From M3007 sp041741155 (GTDB lineage Bacteria > Bacteroidota > Bacteroidia > Chitinophagales > Saprospiraceae): a stretch of 64,000 nucleotides of DNA. How positions within the stretch are numbered: the first letter of the stretch is position 1; each line of letters starts with the position of its first letter. Under the pieces are notes generated by a model, which had not been told where the DNA came from, searched no databases, and saw nothing but the letters and a program-made list of their open reading frames with translations. The position numbers and the translations under genes were made by a program. The DNA lies in assembly GCA_041741155.1 (NCBI GenBank), contig JBGSKO010000188.1:62001-126000 (forward strand), read 5' to 3'. Positions 1 through 8,294 of the stretch are shown in pieces.

Positions 1-515
1 GTATGCTTTCGAATCTGCTCGGCCAAACCCGTCGAGGCACCCAATTCGGTCGGCAGTATCTTCCGCAACCACTCCTCAAACGTTTTGAACTCCGCTTGCC
101 AAGTAGCCAGATTGAGCACCACCGGTATGCTCGCGCCTTGTCGGCGCAAGAGATGCAGCGCAAGTTGAAGCACGATGGTTGTTTTGCCAGCACCGGGCAG
201 CCCCACCACCAGCAGGCGACCATTGGCCCGGGTGAAAATATCACCGATGGCGGCGCGGACTTCTTCTTCCTGGAGGGTGATGTAGTTTTCTGCGCCTTCT
301 TCTGTTGTGCCGGTTTTGGACGGTAGTATCCGCAGGTTTACCGGCTGCCGATCGGCGAGTTTTTGGCCGAGGCGGCGTTCGTATCGGGTTTCGAGGTATG
401 CCCTGACCTTGCCAACCAGTACCGGATCGGGTGTTCCGGGCGGGAGATCGGCGGGTTTGTTTCCGAGGCCGCTGAAGATGCCTTTGCGAGCAGAGGGTAA
501 GGCGTGGTTTGACAT
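1..515 (-). CDS. NACHT-domain NTPase, N-terminal part (runs off the window)
   Basis: Reading from an ATG at 515 down to base 1 gives 171 open codons, cut by the window edge. After about 75 residues of N-terminal region (with an RYERRLGQKL stretch) comes LLVVGLPGAGKTT, a Walker A P-loop, then PVVLNLATWQ and a FEEWLRKIL segment, the usual order at the start of NACHT/STAND ATPases. Such proteins are signal-transducing switches, some of them anti-phage sensors; the sensor or effector part lies outside the window. The start codon is one base from the stop of the S74 protein, so the two are probably co-transcribed and translationally coupled. NACHT assignment is firm; biological role unknown. Confidence 0.8.
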   Translation of the reverse strand, partial: MSNHALPSARKGIFSGLGNKPADLPPGTPDPVLVGKVRAYLETRYERRLGQKLADRQPVNLRILPSKTGTTEEGAENYITLQEEEVRAAIGDIFTRANGRLLVVGLPGAGKTTIVLQLALHLLRRQGASIPVVLNLATWQAEFKTFEEWLRKILPTELGASTGLAEQIRKH

Positions 516-516
516 T

Positions 517-3402
517 TTATTTTTCAGGTGATGCGTGGGCGGGAGTAACTTCAATTCGCGCTTTTTCCAAAGCGAGCAGGCGGGCTTCAAAAGTTGATTG
601 TATTTGGTTCAGCTGCTGCCGGAGTTGCGCATTTTCGGTTTGTTGCGCGTTGATTTGCTCCTGTTGTTCCTGTATAGCCTTTACCAAAAGTGGCACGAAG
701 GAAGCATAAGCCAAGCCGTAGTTGTCGGTGTTGTTCTCTGGTACATGCAGGCCGCTGAAAGTGAAGTTCAGGTCCCGGCACGCACGCTCCACTTCTTGTG
801 CCAGAAAACCTGTTTGCACCGGGGCGCTTTCTCGGACGAAAGTGGATTGGGAGAGCCGTTGTTGCTGGATACTGTCTGGCATATTTTGCATCACGTGCTC
901 GTCGAACTTGCGAGCATCGAATTGATAAGTGACCGGGCGAAGCTGCTTGATGAAAGCCAAGCCCGGCACCATGTCGTCGTGCACGTTGTACTTGAACCGG
1001 GCATCGGAGGGAAAGGTCCAGTCCACTTGCCCTTCGATGAGGGTGACGGCGGAATTGCCGATACGGACTTTATTGGAGTCGTTGACGGAAGCCAGATATC
1101 CGATGGCGGTGGCGTTGTTCAGGTTGCCGTTGGTCACGTCGGCCTCGAATCCGATGGCGGTGTTGTTGTTGCCGGTGGTGTTGGACAACAGCGCATTCAG
1201 TCCATTAGCGGTGTTGTAGCTACCGGTTGTGTTGGAATGAAGTGCATCTACTCCATTGGCTGAATTGCCGAAGCCAGTCGTGTTTGAAGGTAGCGCACGT
1301 GCTCCATTAGCTGTGTTAAATTCGCCAGTCGTGTTTAAATTAAGCGCAGCCTGTCCATTGGCGGTGTTAAGTACGCCGGTCGTGTTAGAATAAAGTGCAA
1401 TAGATCCGTTGGCAGTGTTGAGGCTTCCGGTGGTATTGGAATAAAGCGCATATGCTCCATTAGCTGTGTTAAATTCGCCGGTCGTGTTGGAATAAAGCGA
1501 TTCAAATCCATGAGCGGTGTTGTTGTTGCCAAACGTATTGAAATAACCTGCATCCTGCCCGACGAACGTATTGCCCGATGTATCGGTTAACTCTAGTCGA
1601 GTCATACCGCTCGCGTTTTTGCGCAGCACCATAGTTTCCGTGCCACCGAGGTCGAAGCGGATAATGTCCTCATTAGCGTTTTTCTCTACTTGTACTCTGG
1701 TGTTGCCATCAGTATCCTGCAACAGGGTATTGCTATTGCTGGCCGGCGTCCAGGCCACGCCATTCCATTTCAGTATCTGGCCGATTGTTGCACCTTGCTG
1801 GGCGATATTGAGCGGATTAGCAGCCGTTCCGTTGCCAGTGAGGGTAGCGTTGGTGACAGCCACTTGGGCGCCCCAGTTGTCCGCACCGGCGTTATCGTTT
1901 GCGGGTGTCCAGGCAGTACCGTTGAATTTGAGTACCTGCCCGGTAGCAGCGCCTTGCGGGTCGAGGTCGAGGGGGCTGCTGCCGGTACCGTTTCCGGATA
2001 ATGCAGCGCCGGTAATAACGGTTTGCGTGCCCCAGGTGTCATCAGCCGGTACCCAGATATTAAGCGTCGGATTCCAAGAAAGGACCTGGCCTACGGTGGC
2101 GCTGAAGTTTGCGAAGCGCAAGGGATTGCCTGTAGTGCCGTCGCCGACAATGTTGAACGACGTGGCAGCGGCTTGGTTGCCCCAATCGTCACCACCGGAT
2201 TCGTCTTGCGGTGCCCAAGTGGTGCCGTTGAATTTGAGTACCTGGCCGTTCGTAGCACCTAGCGGGTCGAGACGTAGTGGGTTGCCTGTGGTGCCGTCGC
2301 CGACAATGTTGAACGACGTAGTAGCTGTTTGGTTGCCCCAACCGTCACCACCTGCTTCGTCTTGCGGCACCCAATTGGTGCCGTTGAATTTGAGTACCTG
2401 GCCGGCAGTAGCGCCCTGAGCAGCAATGTCGAGTGGGTTGCCTACTGTGCCGTCTCCGGTGATGGCTGCATTGGTTGTGGCCGTTTGTGTACCCCAGTTG
2501 TCGCCACCCCAGTTGTTATCGTCGGCTGGCAGCCAGGTTGCGCCGTTCCACTTGAGTATTTGGCCGGAAGACGCACCTTGCGGGGCTATCGTCAACGGGC
2601 TACCCGGAGTGCCATTTCCGCTTAGCGCAGAACTTGTTATTACTACCTGCGCACCCCAATTGTCACCGCCCATAAAATCGTCAGCAGCGGTCCAGGTAGT
2701 GCCGTTCCATTTGAGCATCTGGCCGGCGCTGGCGCCCATCTGACCCAGATCGGCAGCTGTAATGGTGCCGTTGGCAATATCGGCCGACGTGATTGTGCCA
2801 TCGGCAATTTTGATCGACGTGATGGCGTCGTCATTGATCTTAGCGGTGGTGATGGAATTTGTGGCGAGGTTGACAGCAGCAATGGTGGCCGGCGCAATAT
2901 CGTCGCCGGTGACCGCGCCGTCGGCTATTTTGGAGGAGGTAATCGAGTTGTTGGCCAACTCGACTGTTCCCACAGCCCCTGTTGCAATAGTTGGATTTGG
3001 ATAAGTACCGAATAAACTTCCGCCTGCAGTGGAACCGATAGTTATATCATTCGAAGCATTTGTATCGCCTGTGTTGGTGATCGTGCTGCCCACGATGGAA
3101 ATGCCGGGGCCGGCAGCGTACGAGCCGCTGCCGCCGCTCAGCGATATCCACGCCGTACCATTGAAAAACCAAAAACCGCCTGTCGTGGTATCAAACACCA
3201 GCAAACCCGTGGCCGGAGCAGCGATCAGATTGCGCTGCCCGGTACTCATGCGCGGCACGAGCATGCCTTTGTCGGTACTTTTTACGTCCAGAATAGCCGA
3301 AGGATCGGGGTTGCCGGCATCGGTGTTGATGGATACTGCCTGGGCGAGGAGACCGCCCGAGTAGATGAATAGGGCCAGGAAACAAAAAATTGTAATTTTC
3401 AT
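517..3402 (-). CDS. Secreted repeat protein with C-terminal S74 (endosialidase chaperone) domain
   Basis: 961 residues. A signal peptide (MKITIFCFLALFIYSGG, ending LLAQ) is followed by a head region, then about six repeats built on GQVLKFNGTTW and GNGTxxNPL, then short repeats of the form ALYSNTTGxxNTANG resembling the beta-helical heads of trimeric adhesins. From about residue 799 the SDARFK motif starts a peptidase S74 intramolecular chaperone domain, with the FLAQEVE motif further on and a coiled coil at the end. In phage tail fibres this domain drives trimerisation and cuts itself off at that Ser; the same is inferred here. Likely an exported trimeric fibre. It lies one base upstream of the NACHT gene. 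Confidence 0.85.
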   Translation of the reverse strand: MKITIFCFLALFIYSGGLLAQAVSINTDAGNPDPSAILDVKSTDKGMLVPRMSTGQRNLIAAPATGLLVFDTTTGGFWFFNGTAWISLSGGSGSYAAGPGISIVGSTITNTGDTNASNDITIGSTAGGSLFGTYPNPTIATGAVGTVELANNSITSSKIADGAVTGDDIAPATIAAVNLATNSITTAKINDDAITSIKIADGTITSADIANGTITAADLGQMGASAGQMLKWNGTTWTAADDFMGGDNWGAQVVITSSALSGNGTPGSPLTIAPQGASSGQILKWNGATWLPADDNNWGGDNWGTQTATTNAAITGDGTVGNPLDIAAQGATAGQVLKFNGTNWVPQDEAGGDGWGNQTATTSFNIVGDGTTGNPLRLDPLGATNGQVLKFNGTTWAPQDESGGDDWGNQAAATSFNIVGDGTTGNPLRFANFSATVGQVLSWNPTLNIWVPADDTWGTQTVITGAALSGNGTGSSPLDLDPQGAATGQVLKFNGTAWTPANDNAGADNWGAQVAVTNATLTGNGTAANPLNIAQQGATIGQILKWNGVAWTPASNSNTLLQDTDGNTRVQVEKNANEDIIRFDLGGTETMVLRKNASGMTRLELTDTSGNTFVGQDAGYFNTFGNNNTAHGFESLYSNTTGEFNTANGAYALYSNTTGSLNTANGSIALYSNTTGVLNTANGQAALNLNTTGEFNTANGARALPSNTTGFGNSANGVDALHSNTTGSYNTANGLNALLSNTTGNNNTAIGFEADVTNGNLNNATAIGYLASVNDSNKVRIGNSAVTLIEGQVDWTFPSDARFKYNVHDDMVPGLAFIKQLRPVTYQFDARKFDEHVMQNMPDSIQQQRLSQSTFVRESAPVQTGFLAQEVERACRDLNFTFSGLHVPENNTDNYGLAYASFVPLLVKAIQEQQEQINAQQTENAQLRQQLNQIQSTFEARLLALEKARIEVTPAHASPEK

Positions 3403-3596
3403 AAGAAGGAAGTTTAAAAAATTAATGGTGCGCAGTGTTGACCAATGCTACGTTTAGAAAAAGAAAATCATGCGGATATGGATGGGTACGGTAGTTTGCG
3501 AGAATGAGGGGTTTCCTGGTATGCTGGTTGGCAGCATTTAATGCTATCAAAACGGCCCGGGCATTTTCAAATCATCCCTTCCCCAGTAAACAACCG

Positions 3597-4559
3597 CTAC
3601 CCCCTTATCACCACAAAAACCAGATAAGCCAGATAGGCAAGCAAAAATACAATGCCTTCTACCCGTTTGATTACCAACCGTCTGCCAACAATAAGGGCCA
3701 GAAAAATCAGGCAGGTGGAAGCGATGACCACCAAAATATCTACATTAGAAGCTACATTGAAAGGCAATGGACGGACAACAGCACTAATGCCCAGTATCCA
3801 CAGTAAATTGAAGATATTGGAGCCGATGGCATTGCCTACTGCAATGTCTGTATTCTTTTTCAGTGCGGCCATTACGGAGGTGACCAACTCCGGCAGGGAA
3901 GTGCCGAGCGCCACCACTGTCAGCCCGATAAAAGTCTCGCTCATGCCGTACAATCCGGCAATATAAACAGCCCCGTCCACTACCCATTTCCCGCCGAAAA
4001 ACAAACTGGCGATACCCGCCAGGATCAAGAGCAAATTTCTGGTCAGGGGGGCATGCACTTCTGGTATTTCGCCTGTTCTATTCTGCTGGTCTTCACGGGC
4101 AACAACAAGTATATAAACCATGAACAGGAGAAAAAAGAATAGAATAATGATGCCGTCGGTCTGGCTGATCATCAAATCCTGATCCGTTTTGTATCCCAGC
4201 GAGGTGTTGGCTAAAAAACCAATCAACAGGGCAGCGGATAACGAAAAGGGCAATTCGGAGAGGATTGTGTTGCGGTGTACCGGAAGGTCACAAATGATCG
4301 CAGTAACACCGAGTATCAGAAGGATATTGGCAATATTGCTGCCCAGCACGTTTCCAATTGCCAGGCCCGAACTTCCTTTTGCACTGGCAATGATGCTGAT
4401 TATTAGCTCCGGCAAAGAGGTGCCCATTGAAACGATGGTTAGTCCGATAATTAAATCGGACACACCAAAGCGGGACGCCACGGCAGTGGCGCCTTTTACC
4501 AACCAGTCTGCTCCTTTAATGAGGAGGACAAAGCCGAGCAATAGGAATATGTATATCAT
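3597..4559 (-). CDS. Na+/Ca2+ antiporter, CaCA family (YrbG-like)
   Basis: 320 residues, about ten hydrophobic segments. The two inverted alpha repeats that define the family are plain: GTSLPELIISIIAS with GNVLGSNIANILLILG in the first half and GTSLPELVTSVMAA with GNAIGSNIFNLLWILG in the second. The acidic and Asn/Ser residues of these repeats bind Ca2+ and Na+. Length matches bacterial YrbG/CaxA-like exchangers. It acts in the inner membrane, expelling Ca2+ in exchange for Na+ or H+; ion preference cannot be read from the sequence. The gene stands alone between the S74 gene and decayed sequence. Confidence 0.9.
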   Translation of the reverse strand: MIYIFLLLGFVLLIKGADWLVKGATAVASRFGVSDLIIGLTIVSMGTSLPELIISIIASAKGSSGLAIGNVLGSNIANILLILGVTAIICDLPVHRNTILSELPFSLSAALLIGFLANTSLGYKTDQDLMISQTDGIIILFFFLLFMVYILVVAREDQQNRTGEIPEVHAPLTRNLLLILAGIASLFFGGKWVVDGAVYIAGLYGMSETFIGLTVVALGTSLPELVTSVMAALKKNTDIAVGNAIGSNIFNLLWILGISAVVRPLPFNVASNVDILVVIASTCLIFLALIVGRRLVIKRVEGIVFLLAYLAYLVFVVIRG

Positions 4560-4742
4560 GAAATTTGGCTTCGTTTTCTGTTAGAGCAGGCAATAATAGA
4601 CCATCTTCGTTATGCTGCCAAACAGAGCAAACCAAAACCACACCGGAATGGAGGCCTGCTCAACATCTTCTCCCGAAAAAATTGGACGGGAAACCGTTGA
4701 TTAAGAGCGTGTTTAAAATTTAGGCGCTGGGCTACGGACGGC

Positions 4743-5163
4743 CAATTTTATTTCTATCCTTTTCCGGGTACAGCCACCCTGCGCTATTCGGACACCGTCA
4801 AAAACATCGAATTGAAATTGCTGACGCAGATGGAAGCAGCGCTGACCCCCTCGGAAGGCAATATCCTCGGCTGGACGGCCGGGCAGATGGCCGCCAACGG
4901 ATTCGCAGATTGGCTAGTGCCGCGTCCGGTCAATGTCGTATGAATTGGGGAGGCAAATTTTTCCTTCATCAAGGCGTGAGGAGGGCGCAATACGGGATAT
5001 TGTAACCGACGAATAACGCAGAGGAAGGGAAAATTGGACCGCCACATTCATGGGGCATTGACTGGACGCGGCACTAGTGCGCATCACCGGCTATCTGGTG
5101 TCTGCGCTGCTGCTGTCGTATGGCGCCCAGTTGTGGTTTGCGTGGATCAAGAAGAAATTTTAA
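4743..5163 (+). pseudogene. Remnant of a membrane-anchored protein gene, frameshifted
   Basis: Two protein-like stretches lie in different frames. 4743-4943 reads without stops through LRYSDTVKNIELKLLTQM and ends in a TGA; 5071-5163 reads LVRITGYLVSALLLSYG and then AQLWFAWIKKKF before a TAA. The second piece looks like the C-terminal membrane helix seen in many uncharacterised bacterial proteins (a GWLLTALAISLGAPFWFDLL-type end). No ATG-started frame joins them, so this is called a decayed gene. Function unknown. Confidence 0.45.
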
Positions 5164-5209
5164 GGCGGGGGGCAGCGCCAGCGGCCACTACCAAATACAC
5201 CCGTCAAAT

Positions 5210-6430
5210 TCACACATCGGTTGTTTTATTCCTCCCGATGATCTCTACTGGTCGGTCGCGGTATAGCAGCGCGCCGAGCATCAGGATAACGCCGGTCGCC
5301 AAAATGACGAAAAACAGCACCCCTTCATCGAAGGCTTCAATGCGCTGCCATTCCGGTATTTTGTAAAACAGCAGGATGGTGATCAGCCCGCGCGGTATGT
5401 AAAACAATTCGGGTAGCAAATCATATTTGTGTACTACCCGCAGGTAGATAAAGCGTAATGCCAACAATCCGACAACGATAACGGCGCCAAGTTGTAATAC
5501 CTGTGCATGCTGAAAATAGCTCATATCAATACCGAATCCGAAAAACACGAAAAAAAACGTCCGGATTAAAAAGGATGATTCAGCGGTAATTGATTTGAGA
5601 AAACCAGCTTCATTGTCGACACTCTCATCGGTGAAATATTTTTTGAGTGGCTTCCAGCGCATCAATTTCCAATTGTTCATTACCAGTCCGAACATCAGGA
5701 TCGTGATCAGGGCAGGCAGGTGCATCATTTTCCCGCCAACATATATGGTAATCAAGACCGCAAAGGAGAGAAAGAGTTTGACATTTACCTTGTTTTTGAT
5801 TAACAACCACATGAGGCCGAAACAAACCACTACCGACAATACCAGGGCTACCAATATACTACCACCAAACCAGACGACGTCACGTCCCTCAATCTGTTGC
5901 CCGGCGGTAAAAAAATTGAACACCATGATGCCGATGATATCTGAAAAAGAAGCCTCATAAATCAGAAACTCTTTCTTTTCATCTCCTAAATGGTGTACGC
6001 TTGGCAGTACCACCGCGCTACTCACGATGCTCAATGGGATGGCGTACACCAAACAATTGATAATCGGAGTGCCGGGCAGCCACCAGTACAGAATGCCGGC
6101 GACCACAGAGGAAGACACCAGGAAAATGATCAGCGCCGAAAAGAAAGAGCGCTTGATGAGTGGAATCCGGTCACGTGTAATTTCCAAATCCAGCCCGGCC
6201 TCCAGTACAATCATAATCAACCCAATCGTGCCCAACAACTCTATGACCATCGGAGGCATTGCAAAAGGCAGGCCTGCCGAGTCTGAAAGGTAACGCAGCA
6301 GGATGCCTGTGCCGAGCAATAATAATACAGAGGGTATTCTCGTCAACCGGTTCAGGATAGAGAAAAAATACGAGAGAATAACAAGCCCGCAAATGGCAAA
6401 CAGTATGGTATAGGTTGAGACGTCGTTCAT
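5210..6430 (-). CDS. Cation:proton antiporter (CPA1/NhaP-like)
   Basis: About 406 residues from the ATG at 6430 (MNDVSTYTIL). An upstream in-frame start would add 23 residues that are not hydrophobic, so the shorter form is preferred. Twelve or so membrane segments are visible, with conserved-looking pieces LGTIGLIMIVLEAGLDLE, a proline-rich helix VYAIPLSIVSSAVVLPS and FFFVFFGFGIDMSY, the layout of sodium/hydrogen exchangers. It would exchange H+ for Na+ or K+ across the inner membrane. No regulatory TrkA-C domain is attached. TATCTTCG, a weak match to the -7 element, lies at 6436-6443 on the minus strand. Confidence 0.85.
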   Translation of the reverse strand: MNDVSTYTILFAICGLVILSYFFSILNRLTRIPSVLLLLGTGILLRYLSDSAGLPFAMPPMVIELLGTIGLIMIVLEAGLDLEITRDRIPLIKRSFFSALIIFLVSSSVVAGILYWWLPGTPIINCLVYAIPLSIVSSAVVLPSVHHLGDEKKEFLIYEASFSDIIGIMVFNFFTAGQQIEGRDVVWFGGSILVALVLSVVVCFGLMWLLIKNKVNVKLFLSFAVLITIYVGGKMMHLPALITILMFGLVMNNWKLMRWKPLKKYFTDESVDNEAGFLKSITAESSFLIRTFFFVFFGFGIDMSYFQHAQVLQLGAVIVVGLLALRFIYLRVVHKYDLLPELFYIPRGLITILLFYKIPEWQRIEAFDEGVLFFVILATGVILMLGALLYRDRPVEIIGRNKTTDV

Positions 6431-6667
6431 CCGGGCGAAGATAGCAAACCGGAAGACAAGCGACATCAAAATGCTAAGCCGATCTCCGCCAGGCTCCACC
6501 GAAATGACTTCTCTATTTCGAGGGCAATGGGTGAACAGGCACTACAAACTTAACCCTAACTTAAACTATCATTTCCCGGCTTTGCAAATAAGCAGGAACA
6601 TCTTTGCAGCACCTCATCCCGATGGAATAAGATTTCAGTAGTTTAAAAGGTTAGGAATTGACTACTT

Positions 6668-6706
6668 AACCCGGCCGACGCAAGTTGGGCCGGGTTTTAT
6701 TTTTTA
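6668..6706 (+). terminator. Intrinsic terminator without an upstream gene
   Basis: AACCCGGCC at 6668-6676 pairs with GGCCGGGTT at 6688-6696 (9 bp, 11-base loop), followed by TTATTTTTT. The T-run is only on the plus side, so it stops plus-strand transcription, yet the gene to its left is on the minus strand. Confidence 0.7.
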
Positions 6707-7000
6707 AATGCAGCAGCGAAACAGATGGGAGAAACGAGCCGGACAGCAGGCCCAAAAATGGCTTTAACCTGGCTGTAACCGGCCGTTGGCAGAAAGCGCA
6801 CAACAGGCCGGTTACATAAATTCCTTTTCTTTTCATAAGACACGCGGTTCTCCGTGCGTGGTTGTAAAACAGGAACAGGTGCACAGGTAAATACCTCAGC
6901 GGTTGGATTCAAACCGTTTTGGCAACGCAAAGGGGCCAAAACAAAAAGGAAGGGGGGGGGATCTCGGAGTAAAACGGCCTGTGGCGGGGGCCCGGTAGAT

Positions 7001-7036
7001 GAAAAAAATCCTACTGCCAGAAGGGGGAGCAGTAGG
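7001..7036 (-). terminator. Probable prs terminator
   Basis: CCTACTGC at 7010-7017 pairs with GCAGTAGG at 7029-7036. On the minus strand the stem is followed by ATTTTTTTC (7001-7009). It lies about 190 bases beyond the prs stop codon and is the first terminator-like structure in that direction. Confidence 0.6.
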
Positions 7037-7226
7037 AAAATCAAAACATACTATGAGAAAACTGGGACGAAGATAACAGCACGCCCCTCAAAAGGAAAAC
7101 ATCCTTTTAGGGAACGGCGGCTTTCCTCGAGTAAACGGCAAAAAATTATACGAATGCAATTTTTGAAGCATCCGAAACAAGACATTGGCTGCAATATATG
7201 CCGGCCAGACCTGCTCTAAAGCGAAA

Positions 7227-8162
7227 TCACGCACCCAAAAACAGCGCCGCGATGGACTTATGCTCTACCGTGTTGCGAATAGCCCGAGAAAACAGTTTCG
7301 CAGTGGACAACACTTTGATCTTGGGCGATTCGCGCCGAAGCGGAATGGTATCGCACACGAGCAATTCGGTCAGTTGCGATTGCTCGATGGTTTCGTAAGC
7401 CTTGCCGGACAGCACGGGGTGCGTGCAAATAGCACGCACTGAGCGAGCGCCTTTTTCCAGCAGCGCATCGGCAGCCTTGCATAGTGTACCGGCAGTGTCC
7501 ACCAGGTCGTCCACCAAAATCACATCCGCGCCGACTACATCGCCGATGACGGTCATGGAAGCCACCTCATTGGCCTTGGTGCGGTACTTGTCGCAGATGA
7601 CGAGTTCGCGTTTGAAGTGCTTGGCGAATACGCGTGCGCGTTTGACGCCACCCACGTCGGGGCTGGCGAAAATCACATTCGACATGTCCTGATATTGCTC
7701 CAGATAGGGCATGTAAATAGCTTCCGAACGCAAGTGGTCCACCGGAATATCAAAAAAGCCCTGAACTTGATCGGCGTGCAGGTCCATCGTCATCACGCGG
7801 TTGGCGCCGGCGGTTGTGAGCAGGTTGGCCAACAGTTTGGCACTGATCGGCACCCGGGGTTTGTCCTTGCGGTCTTGCCGGGCGTAGCCAAAGTATGGAA
7901 TCACAGCGGTGATATACCCGGCGGAGGCGCGTTTGGCCGCGTCAATGAACAGGAGCAGTTCCACCAGGTTGTCGTGCGGTTGGCAAGTGCTTTGAATAAA
8001 AAACACAAAGGCTCCGCGCACGCTCTCGTTGATGACGGGCTGCATTTCGCCGTCACTGAAGCGGGAAAGCGTTTTGTCACCAAGTGGAGCGTCGTAGTGG
8101 AAGGAAATATCGGCAGACAACTTTTCGGAGGCCGAGCAGGAAAAGAGCTTGATTTCGGGCAT
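7227..8162 (-). CDS. prs: Ribose-phosphate pyrophosphokinase
   Basis: 311 residues from the ATG at 8162 (MPEIKLFSC), the usual length. It makes PRPP from ribose 5-phosphate and ATP in the cytoplasm, for nucleotide, His, Trp and NAD synthesis. Seen: an SDGEMQP segment for the N-terminal half, YFGYARQDRK (catalytic flexible-loop region), MTMDLHADQVQGFF with the Mg-binding residues, and VILVDDLVDTAGT, the PRPP-binding signature. The frame stays open far upstream, but homology begins at this ATG and a TACTTTTG promoter box lies 70 bases before it. Divergent from the cysteine desulfurase gene. Confidence 0.95.
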   Translation of the reverse strand: MPEIKLFSCSASEKLSADISFHYDAPLGDKTLSRFSDGEMQPVINESVRGAFVFFIQSTCQPHDNLVELLLFIDAAKRASAGYITAVIPYFGYARQDRKDKPRVPISAKLLANLLTTAGANRVMTMDLHADQVQGFFDIPVDHLRSEAIYMPYLEQYQDMSNVIFASPDVGGVKRARVFAKHFKRELVICDKYRTKANEVASMTVIGDVVGADVILVDDLVDTAGTLCKAADALLEKGARSVRAICTHPVLSGKAYETIEQSQLTELLVCDTIPLRRESPKIKVLSTAKLFSRAIRNTVEHKSIAALFLGA

Positions 8163-8231
8163 ATGGGTGCCGGAATACGGTGGGTTGGGCGGTTCGATGT
8201 GACTGATGTGCAAGCGGAAGAAAAGTTTTGG

Positions 8232-8239
8232 CAAAAGTA
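8232..8239 (-). promoter_or_regulatory. -7 promoter element for prs
   Basis: CAAAAGTA on the plus strand reads TACTTTTG on the minus strand, an exact match to the Bacteroidota -7 consensus TAnnTTTG. It is 70 bases upstream of the prs ATG and back to back with the desulfurase box at 8256-8263. Confidence 0.7.
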
Positions 8240-8255
8240 CGTTGTGTTTGCTGCG

Positions 8256-8263
8256 TACTTTTG
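8256..8263 (+). promoter_or_regulatory. -7 promoter element for the cysteine desulfurase gene
   Basis: TACTTTTG, an exact TAnnTTTG match, 31 bases before the ATG at 8295. Transcription would start near 8270, which excludes the in-frame codons further upstream as starts. Confidence 0.75.
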
Positions 8264-8294
8264 CCCTATCGGAAAAAAAATAGCGATCAATTTC

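Larger units (their letters stand above)
6431..7226. other. Gene-free stretch with two opposite terminators
   Basis: No convincing protein gene was found on either strand in these 796 bases; the open frames present are Pro/Arg-rich and lack family features. The stretch contains a plus-strand intrinsic terminator at 6668-6706, a minus-strand terminator at 7001-7036 and a run of nine G at about 6952-6960. Because no plus-strand gene precedes the first terminator, a small RNA ending at about 6706 is possible. Confidence 0.6.

Noticed and set aside
6697..7044. 115-codon minus-strand open frame in the gene-free stretch
   Set aside because: Leu/Pro/Arg-rich, without a family pattern, and it spans the minus-strand terminator at 7001-7036.
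7617..8294. N-terminal extension of the cysteine desulfurase by 226 codons
   Set aside because: It runs antisense through prs and past the promoter box at 8256; the protein family begins at the ATG at 8295.
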